A stretch of 64,000 bases of DNA from positions 310,001 through 374,000 of the forward strand of contig NZ_JAASQI010000003.1 of the NCBI RefSeq assembly GCF_011762225.1, written 5' to 3'. The notes under the pieces are model-generated. The model ran no database searches and was not told where the DNA came from. It worked only from the letters and a program-made list of their open reading frames with translations. The stretch is from Pseudochelatococcus lubricantis. GTDB lineage: Bacteria > Pseudomonadota > Alphaproteobacteria > Rhizobiales > Beijerinckiaceae. The translations under genes were made by a program, and so were the position numbers. Positions 42,237-50,342 of this stretch are shown in pieces; position 1 is the stretch's first letter, and each line of letters opens with the position of its first letter.

Positions 42237-43530
42237 GGTAGTTTCCCTGGGTCCGGCGCGATCCCTCGACCCGCACGAGGTCGATGATTGGCGTCGTCGG
42301 CGCGACCTTGCGGATCGATCCGTTCATCTCCGCGCGGTTGCCGACGACGATGACGTCGGATTCGCTGATGACCGTATCGATGTCCTCCTTGAGCAGCCCG
42401 GCGAGGTGCGGCAGGCGGGCCTTGATGAAGGAGGCATTGGCGCCGGTCAGGCGCGCCAGACGGATGTTCGGGTCGTAGATGTTCAGTTCGTAGCCACGGC
42501 CATAGAGGCGTTCGGCAAGCTCCACCAGCGGGCTTTCGCGCAGGTCGTCCGTGTCCGGCTTGAAGGACAGGCCGACGATGCCGATGCGGCGCTGGCCGCG
42601 CTCCACGATCATATTGTAGGCGCGGTTGATCTGCGCCTCGTTGGCGGAGAGCGTGGCCTCCAGCAACGGTGCCGGCGTGCCCTGCCGGCGGGAAAGGCTG
42701 ATCAGCGCCCGCAAGTCCTTGGGCAGGCAGGAACCGCCGAAGGCGAAGCCGGGCATCAGATAGGCGCGGGAAATATTCAGCCGGTCGTCGCTGCACAGGA
42801 TGTTGAGCGCGATATGGCTGTCGATGCCGGCCGTGCTGAGGACGTTGCCCATCTCGTTGGAGAAGCTGATCTTCACAGCGTGCCAGGCGTTGTTGGCGTA
42901 TTTGATGCCTTCCGCCGTGCGGATATCGACGATGAACTTCGGCCGCGCCAGATGCTCGTGAATCTCCTGCAGACGCTCCAGCGTAGTGCCGTCGCGGTAG
43001 CCGAAGACGATGACGCCGGGATCGTAGTAATCCTTGATCGCGGTGCTTTCGCGCAGGAATTCCGGCAGGTAGGCGATGCCGAAACCTTCGCCTGCCTTGA
43101 GGCCGGAGGCGGCTTCCAACGCCGGCACGACGATCTCGTCCGTGGTGCCTGGCAGGCAGGTCGAACGCACGACGATGGAATGGAACACATTCTTGGTGCG
43201 GATCGCGGCGCCGATTTCCTCCGACACGCGCTTCAGATATTCCGTGTTGAGACTGCCATCGGACCGCGAGGGCGTGCCGACGCAGATCAGCGACAGTTCG
43301 CTTTCCGCGATGGCGGCGCCGGCATCCGACGTCGCCTTCAGGCGGCCGCTCGTGACGGCCGCCCGGATCAGATCCGGCAGGCCCGGCTCGATGATGGGCG
43401 ATTCACCCGCCAGCAGTGGTCTGATCTTGTTGGGATCAGGATCGACCGCAACAACGTGATGTCCTTCCTGCGCAAGACAGGCAGCGGATACTGCGCCAAC
43501 ATAGCCAGCGCCAAAGATGCTGATCTTCAT
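42220..43530 (-). CDS. algD: GDP-mannose 6-dehydrogenase (AlgD)
   Basis: Oxidises GDP-mannose twice with NAD to GDP-mannuronate, the committed step to alginate. The 436 residues begin with the Rossmann motif FGAGYVGAVSAACLA and contain the catalytic Cys in FGGSCLPKDLRAL. The C-terminal UDP/GDP-binding domain has GLSFKPDTDDLRESP. GGGGG lies upstream of the ATG. It is the first gene of the nine-gene alg run; UDP-glucose dehydrogenase is less likely given Alg8 and Alg44 next door. Confidence 0.94.
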   Translation of the reverse strand: MKISIFGAGYVGAVSAACLAQEGHHVVAVDPDPNKIRPLLAGESPIIEPGLPDLIRAAVTSGRLKATSDAGAAIAESELSLICVGTPSRSDGSLNTEYLKRVSEEIGAAIRTKNVFHSIVVRSTCLPGTTDEIVVPALEAASGLKAGEGFGIAYLPEFLRESTAIKDYYDPGVIVFGYRDGTTLERLQEIHEHLARPKFIVDIRTAEGIKYANNAWHAVKISFSNEMGNVLSTAGIDSHIALNILCSDDRLNISRAYLMPGFAFGGSCLPKDLRALISLSRRQGTPAPLLEATLSANEAQINRAYNMIVERGQRRIGIVGLSFKPDTDDLRESPLVELAERLYGRGYELNIYDPNIRLARLTGANASFIKARLPHLAGLLKEDIDTVISESDVIVVGNRAEMNGSIRKVAPTTPIIDLVRVEGSRRTQGNYHGICW

Positions 43531-43703
43531 GTGCTACCCCCAGAAATAAAAATCTAGGACGATAACTACAAAATAGATTTTTTTTCATCATTAATGTAAG
43601 TTAATTATCTTTTATCTTTAGTCTGATTTCCGTAAATTAACGCTGAAACACCTTCATATGTTGCAAAAATGCCAAACGTTGTTTGACGTAAAGGGGGCTT
43701 ATA
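43531..43703 (-). promoter_or_regulatory. AT-rich leader of the alg operon
   Basis: A 173-base gap between the Crp/Fnr gene and algD, far richer in A+T than the coding DNA, with T-runs and the half-palindrome CATATGTT near 43655. It is the likely algD promoter. No consensus sigma-54 or AlgU site was identified with confidence. Confidence 0.45.
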
Positions 43704-44393
43704 TTAATATGTTGCCATCTCCGAAAGTGCTTCCGTGTCGCTGACGAAGATCGTGCCGCGCCGCGTCGTCAATATCTGCATCTTGCCCAGCTCATTGATG
43801 ACGCGGTTGAAATGGATTGGCGTCACGCCCACCGCATCCGCCAGAAGAGACTGCGTGATCGGAATGGGGACCGGCAAGGACTCCTCGCCGCTTTCGCGCA
43901 GGCGTTGAACCAGTTCCCGCAGCAGGATGGCGACGCGCCGCCGGGCGTCGCAACGGCCGAGACTGGTGATCCAGTCGCGCATGATCGCTTCTTGCCGACT
44001 CGCCATCAGCCACAGCGCCTGGTTGACCTCGGGATAGTCCTTCACCAGCGCGAGCATGGGGCTATACTCGATGCGGTCGATGCGCACCGGCGTTACCGCC
44101 GCGACAGCATAGTCTAGCGGCGCGACGTTATAGAAATTGGTGTTGCAGGCGTCGCCGGGCATTAGAAACATAATAATCTGCCGCCCGCCGTCGCTCAGCA
44201 GGCGGTAGCGCATCGCAATGCCGTCGCCCACCACCGCGAACTGCCGGCTGACTGAACCCACCGCCTGTATCTCTGCGCCCTTCGGGAAGTAGATGCTCTT
44301 CACCGGGAGGTCGCCAAGGGAATCGCGGCGGATGTCAAAGGGTTGCATCAACCCTTGCAGGCGGCTGATAAACGGTGAAATACATGCGCACAT
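43704..44393 (-). CDS. Crp/Fnr-family transcriptional regulator
   Basis: A 229-residue protein with an N-terminal cyclic-nucleotide-binding-like beta-roll (VKSIYFPKGAEIQAVG) and a C-terminal HTH_Crp domain (SLLADAVGVTPIHFNRVINEL). Two Cys at residues 2 and 4 are not the four-Cys FNR cluster set, so oxygen sensing by an Fe-S cluster is unlikely. The ATG at 44393 was chosen; a longer frame to 44444 is possible. It sits upstream of algD on the same strand and may regulate the alginate genes, which is inferred from position only. Confidence 0.88.
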   Translation of the reverse strand: MCACISPFISRLQGLMQPFDIRRDSLGDLPVKSIYFPKGAEIQAVGSVSRQFAVVGDGIAMRYRLLSDGGRQIIMFLMPGDACNTNFYNVAPLDYAVAAVTPVRIDRIEYSPMLALVKDYPEVNQALWLMASRQEAIMRDWITSLGRCDARRRVAILLRELVQRLRESGEESLPVPIPITQSLLADAVGVTPIHFNRVINELGKMQILTTRRGTIFVSDTEALSEMATY

Positions 44394-44818
44394 CTTAAAG
44401 CCTCCGGTTACAGCGCATGCTCCTGACCCTCGAACCGGCGACACGACGACGATTATCGGCGACGATGCTATCGCAGCCCTTCTTCTGCTTCCGCAGAGCA
44501 GCGTCGAACGTTTTCTCCCAACAATCTCTGTTATTTAGGGTTCGAAAGCTGCCAGTCAGTTCATCTGAAAACCAACCCGGAGTTAACAATGGGCCGGCTT
44601 CTCTACACGTTCTGTGAGCAGCTTTATTCTAGATAAGCACGTTCAGGCAGGTGCATTCAAGATTATAATTAACTTTTTTTAATAAAATATTGTGACGAAT
44701 TATTTCAAGAATGTTGCTTAACATATGTTAATGACTGAATACATAATGTGTAAGTATGTTGTTATAGAGAGATATGCCATAGACGCAAGCAACTGGCTGT
44801 CGCGGGAGTTGAGATCAC
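44394..44818. promoter_or_regulatory. AT-rich divergent regulatory region
   Basis: 425 bases between the divergent Crp/Fnr and AGE-epimerase genes. The half nearer the AGE gene is strongly AT-rich and contains the perfect 14-base palindrome TTAACATATGTTAA at 44718-44731. No coding sequence is recognised. Confidence 0.5.
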
Positions 44819-46060
44819 ATGAATGTTACCTACAGTGACATGAAACCCGACACGGCGTCCGTTGCCAACGGCTCTCTCATTGCCGGTGAAGAACTGCGGG
44901 ATACAACAGAGCTGAAGGAAACGCTTGGCCTTTACCGCAAGGTTCTGTTCGAGCAGATCCTGCCGCTTTGGTCGACCGTCGGCGCCGACCATGCGCGCGG
45001 CGGCTACGCCGAGACGCTGTCCGCCCGCGGCCGGGGCGCGCCCGGCCCGCGGCGGGTGCGTGTCACCGCGCGCCAGGTCTACGCGATGTGCGAGGCGGCC
45101 GAACTGGGCTGGAACAGGTTGGCCGCGGAGGCCGGCGTCCGCCATGGCTGCCGCTTCCTCGCGCTCCACACCAGCGCCGGCGGTTTCCTGTTCCATACGC
45201 TCGCCGCCGACGACAGCGTGTCCGATATCGGCTTCGACCTCTACGACCAGGCCTTCCTGCTCTTTGCCCATGCGCATGCCTGGCGCCTGCTGCGCGATCC
45301 CGATATCGTGGAGCGCGCGCGGCTGCTGCGGCAGTCGGTCGTGGAACGCTTCGCCCACGCTGATGGCGGCTTCGTCGACCGCCTCGACAAGCCCTTCCCG
45401 CTGCGCTCCAACCCGCACATGCATCTTCTGGAGGCGTCGCTCGCCTGGCTTCCGCTCGATCCCGATCCCCGCTGGCGCGAACTCGCGGACACGGTCGTGG
45501 CGCTGTTCCTGTCGCGTTTCGTCGACAGGGAGCGCGGAATACTGCGCGAGACATTCGGCGCGGACTGGACGCCCGTCGAGGACGCCGGGCGGTGCCGTGT
45601 CGAGCCCGGACACAACTACGAATGGGCGTGGCTGCTGATGCGCTGGGAAGCGCTGACCGGCGGCGACGCCGGCGCGTTCCCTCTGGGCATGGTCGGCTTT
45701 GCCGAGACGCACGGCTACGACCCGTTGCGCCGGGTCGCGGTCAACGAGGTGTGGTCGGACGGTTCGGCTTCCGACGGCAAGGCCCGCCTCTGGCCGCAGA
45801 CCGAGCGCCTCAAGGCCTGGCTCGCCGTGGCACGGCGCTCGCAGGGGCCGGACAGGTGGCGCGCGGAGAAATTCGCGCTCGATGCCGCCGGCACCCTGAT
45901 GTCCTATCTGCAAACGCCGGTGGCCGGGTTGTGGCACGACGTGATGCTGGAGGACGGCAGCTTCGCCGCCGGCGATGCGCCCGGCAGTTCCCTCTATCAC
46001 ATCATCTGCGCGATCGGCGAACTGCAGCGCTATGTCGATAGCAGGGAAGAATATGCCTGA
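44819..46060 (+). CDS. AGE-family sugar epimerase/isomerase (candidate mannose-6-phosphate isomerase)
   Basis: A 413-residue member of the N-acylglucosamine 2-epimerase (alpha/alpha toroid) family. Typical stretches are VRVTARQVYAMCEAAELG, DLYDQAFLLFAHA, EPGHNYEWAWLLMRW, RLWPQTERLKAW and SSLYHIICAIGELQRY. Members include mannose isomerases and the type III phosphomannose isomerases known in rhizobia. Placed in an alginate locus whose AlgA lacks a recognisable isomerase site, it could make mannose-6-phosphate from fructose-6-phosphate; this is inference. GGGAG lies 10 bases before the ATG. It is transcribed away from the alg operon. Confidence 0.85.
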   Translation: MNVTYSDMKPDTASVANGSLIAGEELRDTTELKETLGLYRKVLFEQILPLWSTVGADHARGGYAETLSARGRGAPGPRRVRVTARQVYAMCEAAELGWNRLAAEAGVRHGCRFLALHTSAGGFLFHTLAADDSVSDIGFDLYDQAFLLFAHAHAWRLLRDPDIVERARLLRQSVVERFAHADGGFVDRLDKPFPLRSNPHMHLLEASLAWLPLDPDPRWRELADTVVALFLSRFVDRERGILRETFGADWTPVEDAGRCRVEPGHNYEWAWLLMRWEALTGGDAGAFPLGMVGFAETHGYDPLRRVAVNEVWSDGSASDGKARLWPQTERLKAWLAVARRSQGPDRWRAEKFALDAAGTLMSYLQTPVAGLWHDVMLEDGSFAAGDAPGSSLYHIICAIGELQRYVDSREEYA

Positions 46061-46123
46061 ATTGGCCTAAATGTAAGGAAATTAAACTTTCTTGCTTTCA
46101 AACGAAAAAATGAAAAGCCAAAT

Positions 46124-46147
46124 TGACAGATAATACATTATTTGTCA
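46124..46147. promoter_or_regulatory. Inverted repeat upstream of the PL7 lyase gene
   Basis: TGACAGATAAT-AC-ATTATTTGTCA, arms of 11 bases with one mismatch, in an AT-rich 192-base leader. It looks like an operator for a dimeric regulator. The regulator is unknown. Confidence 0.4.
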
Positions 46148-46252
46148 TGCAAATATAATATTTATATGATATAATACAACGTGCGATTCTTTATTTGAAT
46201 TGCACAGCGAAGATGTAACGCTGTGTTACTTCCCGAAAAGGGGTGAATATAT

Positions 46253-47029
46253 ATGAGCTTGATTCCCGACGTGGCGCCCGGCGTCAACTTCGATCTTACC
46301 GACTGGAAAATCACATTGCCCGTCAACAGCAAGGGCTCCGCCAGCGGCAAGGCTTATGAGGTCAAGAACCTCGTCAACTATGAGAACTCCAAATACTTCT
46401 ATACCGCCGACGACGGTGCGATGGTGTTCTACGCGCCGGTCAAGGGTGCGACCACCAGCGGCTCCAAATATGTGCGCTCGGAACTGCGTGAAATGGACAA
46501 CGGCCGCGTTGCCGGCTGGACGACCGACGAGGGCGGCCATATGGCTGCGACGCTGGAAGTCGATCAGGCGCCGATCAAGACCAACGGCGATGCCGGCCGG
46601 CTGATCGTCGGTCAGGTCCACGGCGAGGACGACGAGCTTGTCCGGATCTACTGGGACAACGAGGATATTTATTTCATCAACGACCGTGCCGGTTCCAAGA
46701 ACAAGGAAACGAAGTTCCAGCTTCGGGACGAGAACGGGGATACCCCCGACGTGTCGCTGAACGAGCGCTTCTCCTACCGGATCGACGTCTCCGGCGATGT
46801 GCTCGACGTGCGCGTCTACGCCGACGGCAAGGAATACAAGTCCATCACCAAGATCAACAAGGTGTGGCAAGACGACGAGCTTTACTTCAAGGCCGGCGCC
46901 TATCTCGGCGTCAACTCGGATTCCGGCCGCGGCGCGGGGCAGGTTTCCTTCTACCAGCTCGACATCAGCCATGATGCCAACAAGATCCCGGAACTGATCG
47001 GCGTTCCCGAGGGCGACTTTCCCGCCTGA
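46253..47029 (+). CDS. Alginate lyase, polysaccharide lyase family 7
   Basis: A 258-residue jelly-roll lyase that cleaves alginate by beta-elimination. It begins FDLTDWKITLPV, typical of the family, and has all three PL7 motifs: RSELRE (75-80), QVH (121-123) and YFKAGAY (211-217). The Arg, Gln, His and Tyr of the active site are present. QVH, as opposed to QIH, has been linked to preference for mannuronate blocks. There is no signal peptide and no RTX tail, so location is uncertain: cytoplasmic, or exported by an unseen route. GGGGTG precedes the ATG. It may help release or remodel the polymer. Confidence 0.93.
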   Translation: MSLIPDVAPGVNFDLTDWKITLPVNSKGSASGKAYEVKNLVNYENSKYFYTADDGAMVFYAPVKGATTSGSKYVRSELREMDNGRVAGWTTDEGGHMAATLEVDQAPIKTNGDAGRLIVGQVHGEDDELVRIYWDNEDIYFINDRAGSKNKETKFQLRDENGDTPDVSLNERFSYRIDVSGDVLDVRVYADGKEYKSITKINKVWQDDELYFKAGAYLGVNSDSGRGAGQVSFYQLDISHDANKIPELIGVPEGDFPA

Positions 47030-47038
47030 TACCCAAGC

Positions 47039-47059
47039 CCGATGAGCGTGGCTCATCGG
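47039..47059 (+). terminator. Possible terminator hairpin after the PL7 gene
   Basis: CCGATGAGC-GTG-GCTCATCGG, a perfect 9-bp stem nine bases after the stop codon. No T-run follows, so termination is likely but not proven. Confidence 0.5.
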
Positions 47060-47094
47060 CAACCGGCCACGCCCGTGCAGTGTCCAGAGGCTGT

Positions 47095-47215
47095 TAGAGC
47101 GCGTTCCGATCAAATTGAATCATTTGATCGATCAGAATTCGCTCAAAATCAAAGATTTAGATCATGTAAGCGTTTCGTTGAAATGCTGACATGATCTAGT
47201 GACTATTTATACGTT
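47095..47215. repeat. Palindromic intergenic repeat-like element
   Basis: Starts TAGAGCGCGTTCCGAT, shared in part with the palindromic block inside the B12 riboswitch region. It contains a perfect 10-bp inverted repeat (47158-47167 with 47189-47198) enclosing a smaller hairpin. It lies in the 320-base gap between the PL7 lyase and the phosphoribosyltransferase genes; the rest of that gap shows no gene. Confidence 0.55.
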
Positions 47216-47349
47216 TCGTTGAAACGCAAAAATGGGCTATGTTTTTGTTTCTAAACACTTTCGGATACAAAAACGGCGCCCGTTCTTGCCGGAATTGTTT
47301 TAAGCAAAGCCTGCACGGGACCGCCGCGTTCGCGGTTCCGGGGTTCGTT

Positions 47350-48012
47350 TCAGCCGGCGGCCGCGGGCGGCGCGGCGGGGTGCTCGGCAAGCAATCTGAT
47401 GACCTCCTCGTCGGACACCTGGTCGAAGTTTCTGTAGAAATAGCCGATTGCGCCGAAATCCTCGTGATCTTCCAGGCAGACGACCTCGTCCGCCTCGGAG
47501 CGCAGCTGTGCCAGCACGTCCGTCGGCGCGACCGGCACGGCCAGCACGACCATGGCGGGATGGCGCGCCTGCACGGCCTGCAGCGCAGCGCGCGTAGTCG
47601 CCCCCGTCGCGATGCCGTCGTCGACGACGATGGCTGTGCGTCCCCTTGTTTCCGCGCGCGTGCGCCGGCCGAGATAGCGTTCGCGGCGGCGCACGATTTC
47701 CGCCAGCTCGCGGTCGCGCACCTCGTTGAACTCCCGCTCGCTCACGCCGTTCGCGAGGATGACGTCTTCGTTACGCACGGTCAGGGGCGCCGGGCCGTCC
47801 ACCACAGCGCCCATGGCGAGTTCGGGCTGGAAGGGCGTGCCGATCTTGCGCACGAGAATAAGGTCGAGCGGCGCGTCGAGCGCGGTGGCTATTTCGGCGG
47901 CGACGGGCACGCCTCCGCGCGGCAGGGCCAGCACGACCGGCTTTTGCGCCTTGAAGCGCGCTAGCGCCCGGGCGAGTTTCCGGCCGGCGTCGATGCGATC
48001 GATGAACGGCAT
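47350..48012 (-). CDS. Phosphoribosyltransferase-domain protein
   Basis: A 220-residue protein with the type I PRTase fold. It opens with LALPRGGVPVAAEIATALDA and has the PRPP-binding motif VVDDGIATGATTRAAL. Members of this group are often stand-alone genes of unknown substrate. The ATG at 48012 (MPFIDRIDAGRKLA) fits the family best; a GTG at 48036 is possible. No link to neighbours is evident. Confidence 0.88.
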   Translation of the reverse strand: MPFIDRIDAGRKLARALARFKAQKPVVLALPRGGVPVAAEIATALDAPLDLILVRKIGTPFQPELAMGAVVDGPAPLTVRNEDVILANGVSEREFNEVRDRELAEIVRRRERYLGRRTRAETRGRTAIVVDDGIATGATTRAALQAVQARHPAMVVLAVPVAPTDVLAQLRSEADEVVCLEDHEDFGAIGYFYRNFDQVSDEEVIRLLAEHPAAPPAAAG

Positions 48013-48439
48013 GGCGGTATCCGGGTTATGCGCCACCGGGCGCGAGAGCTGCGAGATGGGCCCTGAACCGGTCGGCGGCGAGCGCGATCACCGCTTCCAT
48101 ATCGGCGGAGATGGCCCTCTCCTGTTCGCATCTTCAAGATATAGCGCCCCGGAACGGCATACCTTGACCGGCATCAACTGCCGTTGCGCGCCCTATTCCA
48201 CCCGGTTCCCGGCATTCAGCCTGTCGAGGAAACTGTCGCACTTACATCATCGAGTACAGATGACCTGTTCCATTTGATCGAAGTAGCACGGAATCGAAAC
48301 CGCCCCAAAAAGGGGCGGCAAGATGGTTTGCAGCATCAGGGGAGCTTCCGTTTCGTCGGCGCCCTCCCGCCGCTCGGGTGCGCGGCGGGGGAGCCTGTTC
48401 ATGGGCGCGGCTTCGCCATTGACCGGTGGACGGTGATGG
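48013..48439. other. Intergenic region between the phosphoribosyltransferase and pca operon
   Basis: About 427 bases. It contains the hairpin CCGCCCC-AAAAA-GGGGCGG at 48300-48318, and a second GC-rich hairpin near 48365-48390. Either could end the pca transcript. No gene is recognised. Confidence 0.5.
48300..48318 (-). terminator. Possible terminator hairpin downstream of pcaF
   Basis: Perfect 7-bp GC stem with an A5 loop about 120 bases beyond the pcaF stop. On the minus strand it is followed by GTTTCG, a weak T-run. Confidence 0.4.
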
Positions 48440-49642
48440 TCACACCCGCTCCAGAGCGATGGCAATGCCCTGCCCCACGCCGATGCACATGGTGGACAGC
48501 GAGCGCCGGCCGCCGTTGAGCGACAGCTCCAGCGCCGCCGTGCCGGTGATGCGCGCGCCGGACATGCCGAGCGGATGGCCGAGCGCGATGGCGCCGCCGT
48601 TCGGGTTCACCCGCACGTCGTCGTCGGCGATGCCGAGGTCGCGCAGCGTCGCGAGCCCCTGGCTGGCGAACGCCTCGTTCAGCTCGATCACATCGAAATC
48701 CGCCACGGAAAGGCCGAGCCGCGCCAGCAGCTTCTTCGAGGCCGGCGCCGGGCCGATGCCCATGATGCGCGGCGGCACACCCGCCGTGGCGCCGCCCAGA
48801 ACGCGCGCGACGGGCGTAAGGCCATACCGGGCCGCCGCCTCCGCGCTGGCGATGATCAGCGCTGCTGCCCCGTCGTTCACACCGGAGGCGTTGCCCGCCG
48901 TCACCGAGCCGCCCTTGCGGAACGGCGTAGACAGCTTCGCCAACGCCTCCAGCGTCGTGGCGCGCGGATGCTCGTCCTTCGCCACCACGATCGGCTCGCC
49001 CTTGCGCTGCGGGATCGTCACCGGCACGATTTCCCTCGCCAGGCGGCCGTTCTCCTGCGCCGCCGCCGCCTTGGCCTGCGAGCGCACCGCGAACGCATCC
49101 TGATCCACGCGGCTCACCGAAAAGTCCTCCGCGACGTTCTCGCCGGTCTCGGGCATGGAATCGACGCCGTACTGCGCTTTCATCAACGGGTTGACGAAGC
49201 GCCAGCCGATGGTGGTGTCGTGGATTTCCGCGTGGCGGGAAAAAGCGGTCTCGGCCTTCGGCAGCACGAAGGGCGCGCGCGACATGCTTTCCACGCCGCC
49301 GGCGATCAGCAGTTCCGCCTCGCCCGCCTTGATGGCCCGGGCCGCCGCTGTCACCGCATCCATGCCGGAGCCGCAGAGCCGGTTTATGGTGGTGCCGGGC
49401 ACGGCGACCGGCAGCCCCGCCAGCAGCAGCGCCATGCGGGCGACGTTGCGGTTGTCCTCGCCCGCCTGGTTGGCGCAGCCGAAGATGACGTCGTCGACGG
49501 CTTCCCAGTCCACCTGCGGGTGGCGCTCGACCAGCGCCCTGAGCGGGACAGCCCCGAGATCGTCGGCGCGCACAGTGGACAGCGCCCCGCCGAAACGGCC
49601 GATGGGCGTGCGGATGTAGTCACAGATAAATGCCTCGCTCAT
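48440..49642 (-). CDS. pcaF: 3-oxoadipyl-CoA thiolase
   Basis: Cleaves 3-oxoadipyl-CoA with CoA to succinyl-CoA and acetyl-CoA, the last step of the beta-ketoadipate pathway. The 400 residues have the nucleophile in NRLCGSGMDAV, the C-terminal GHPLGMSGAR, and the second Cys in CIGVGQGIA. It starts 10 bases after pcaJ. That context favours PcaF over a general acetyl-CoA acetyltransferase. Confidence 0.94.
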   Translation of the reverse strand: MSEAFICDYIRTPIGRFGGALSTVRADDLGAVPLRALVERHPQVDWEAVDDVIFGCANQAGEDNRNVARMALLLAGLPVAVPGTTINRLCGSGMDAVTAAARAIKAGEAELLIAGGVESMSRAPFVLPKAETAFSRHAEIHDTTIGWRFVNPLMKAQYGVDSMPETGENVAEDFSVSRVDQDAFAVRSQAKAAAAQENGRLAREIVPVTIPQRKGEPIVVAKDEHPRATTLEALAKLSTPFRKGGSVTAGNASGVNDGAAALIIASAEAAARYGLTPVARVLGGATAGVPPRIMGIGPAPASKKLLARLGLSVADFDVIELNEAFASQGLATLRDLGIADDDVRVNPNGGAIALGHPLGMSGARITGTAALELSLNGGRRSLSTMCIGVGQGIAIALERV

Positions 49643-49652
49643 CGCGATCTCC

Positions 49653-50342
49653 TCAAAATTCCGGTACGATCAGATCAGCCACCGTCCCGTCGACGGCAAG
49701 TTCCGCGCCGGTCAGCGACTGCAGCTCCTCAAGGCCGATGGCCGGCAGCTTCTCGCGCAGCATAAAGCGGCCGTTCTCGATGTCGATCACCGCGAGGCTC
49801 GTATAGACGCGCGTCACGCAGCCCACGCCGGTCAGCGGCAGGGCGCAGCGCTCCACGAGCTTGGGCTCGCCCTTCTTCGTGACGTGTTCGGTCAGGACCG
49901 CCACGCGCTTGGCGCCGTGCACGAGGTCCATCGCGCCGCCCACGGCGGGCACGCCCCTGGCGCCGACGCTCCAGTTCGCGAGGTCGCCGTTCTGCGCCAC
50001 CTGATAGGCGCCGAGGATGGCGACGTCCAGATGCCCGCCACGCACCATGGCGAAGCTGTCGGCGTGGTGGAAGAAGGCCGCGCCGGGCTTCAGCGTCACG
50101 GCCTTCTTGCCGGCGTTGATCAGGTCCCAGTCCTCCTGCCCCTCCGGCGGCGCCTCGCCGAAGTTCAGGATGCCGTTCTCGGTGTGGAAGATCGCCTCGC
50201 GGCCCGGCGGCTGGTAGCGGGCAACCGCCTCCGGCAGGCCGATGCCGAGGTTCACATAGGCGCCGTCGGCGATGTCCTGCGCCGCGCGCCAGGCGATCTG
50301 CGCGTTGGAAAGCTTGATGTCGTCGTGTGTCGTTCCGGTCAT
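49653..50342 (-). CDS. pcaJ: 3-oxoadipate CoA-transferase subunit B
   Basis: Beta subunit of the transferase that moves CoA from succinyl-CoA to 3-oxoadipate. The 229 residues contain NLGIGLPEAVA and the catalytic Glu region HTENGILNFG. The ATG overlaps the pcaI stop (ATGA). Confidence 0.94.
   Translation of the reverse strand: MTGTTHDDIKLSNAQIAWRAAQDIADGAYVNLGIGLPEAVARYQPPGREAIFHTENGILNFGEAPPEGQEDWDLINAGKKAVTLKPGAAFFHHADSFAMVRGGHLDVAILGAYQVAQNGDLANWSVGARGVPAVGGAMDLVHGAKRVAVLTEHVTKKGEPKLVERCALPLTGVGCVTRVYTSLAVIDIENGRFMLREKLPAIGLEELQSLTGAELAVDGTVADLIVPEF

Noticed and set aside
21818-47029. Alginate locus as a genomic island integrated at the tRNA gene
   Set aside because: No direct repeat of the tRNA 3' end and no integrase or transposase gene was found in the window.
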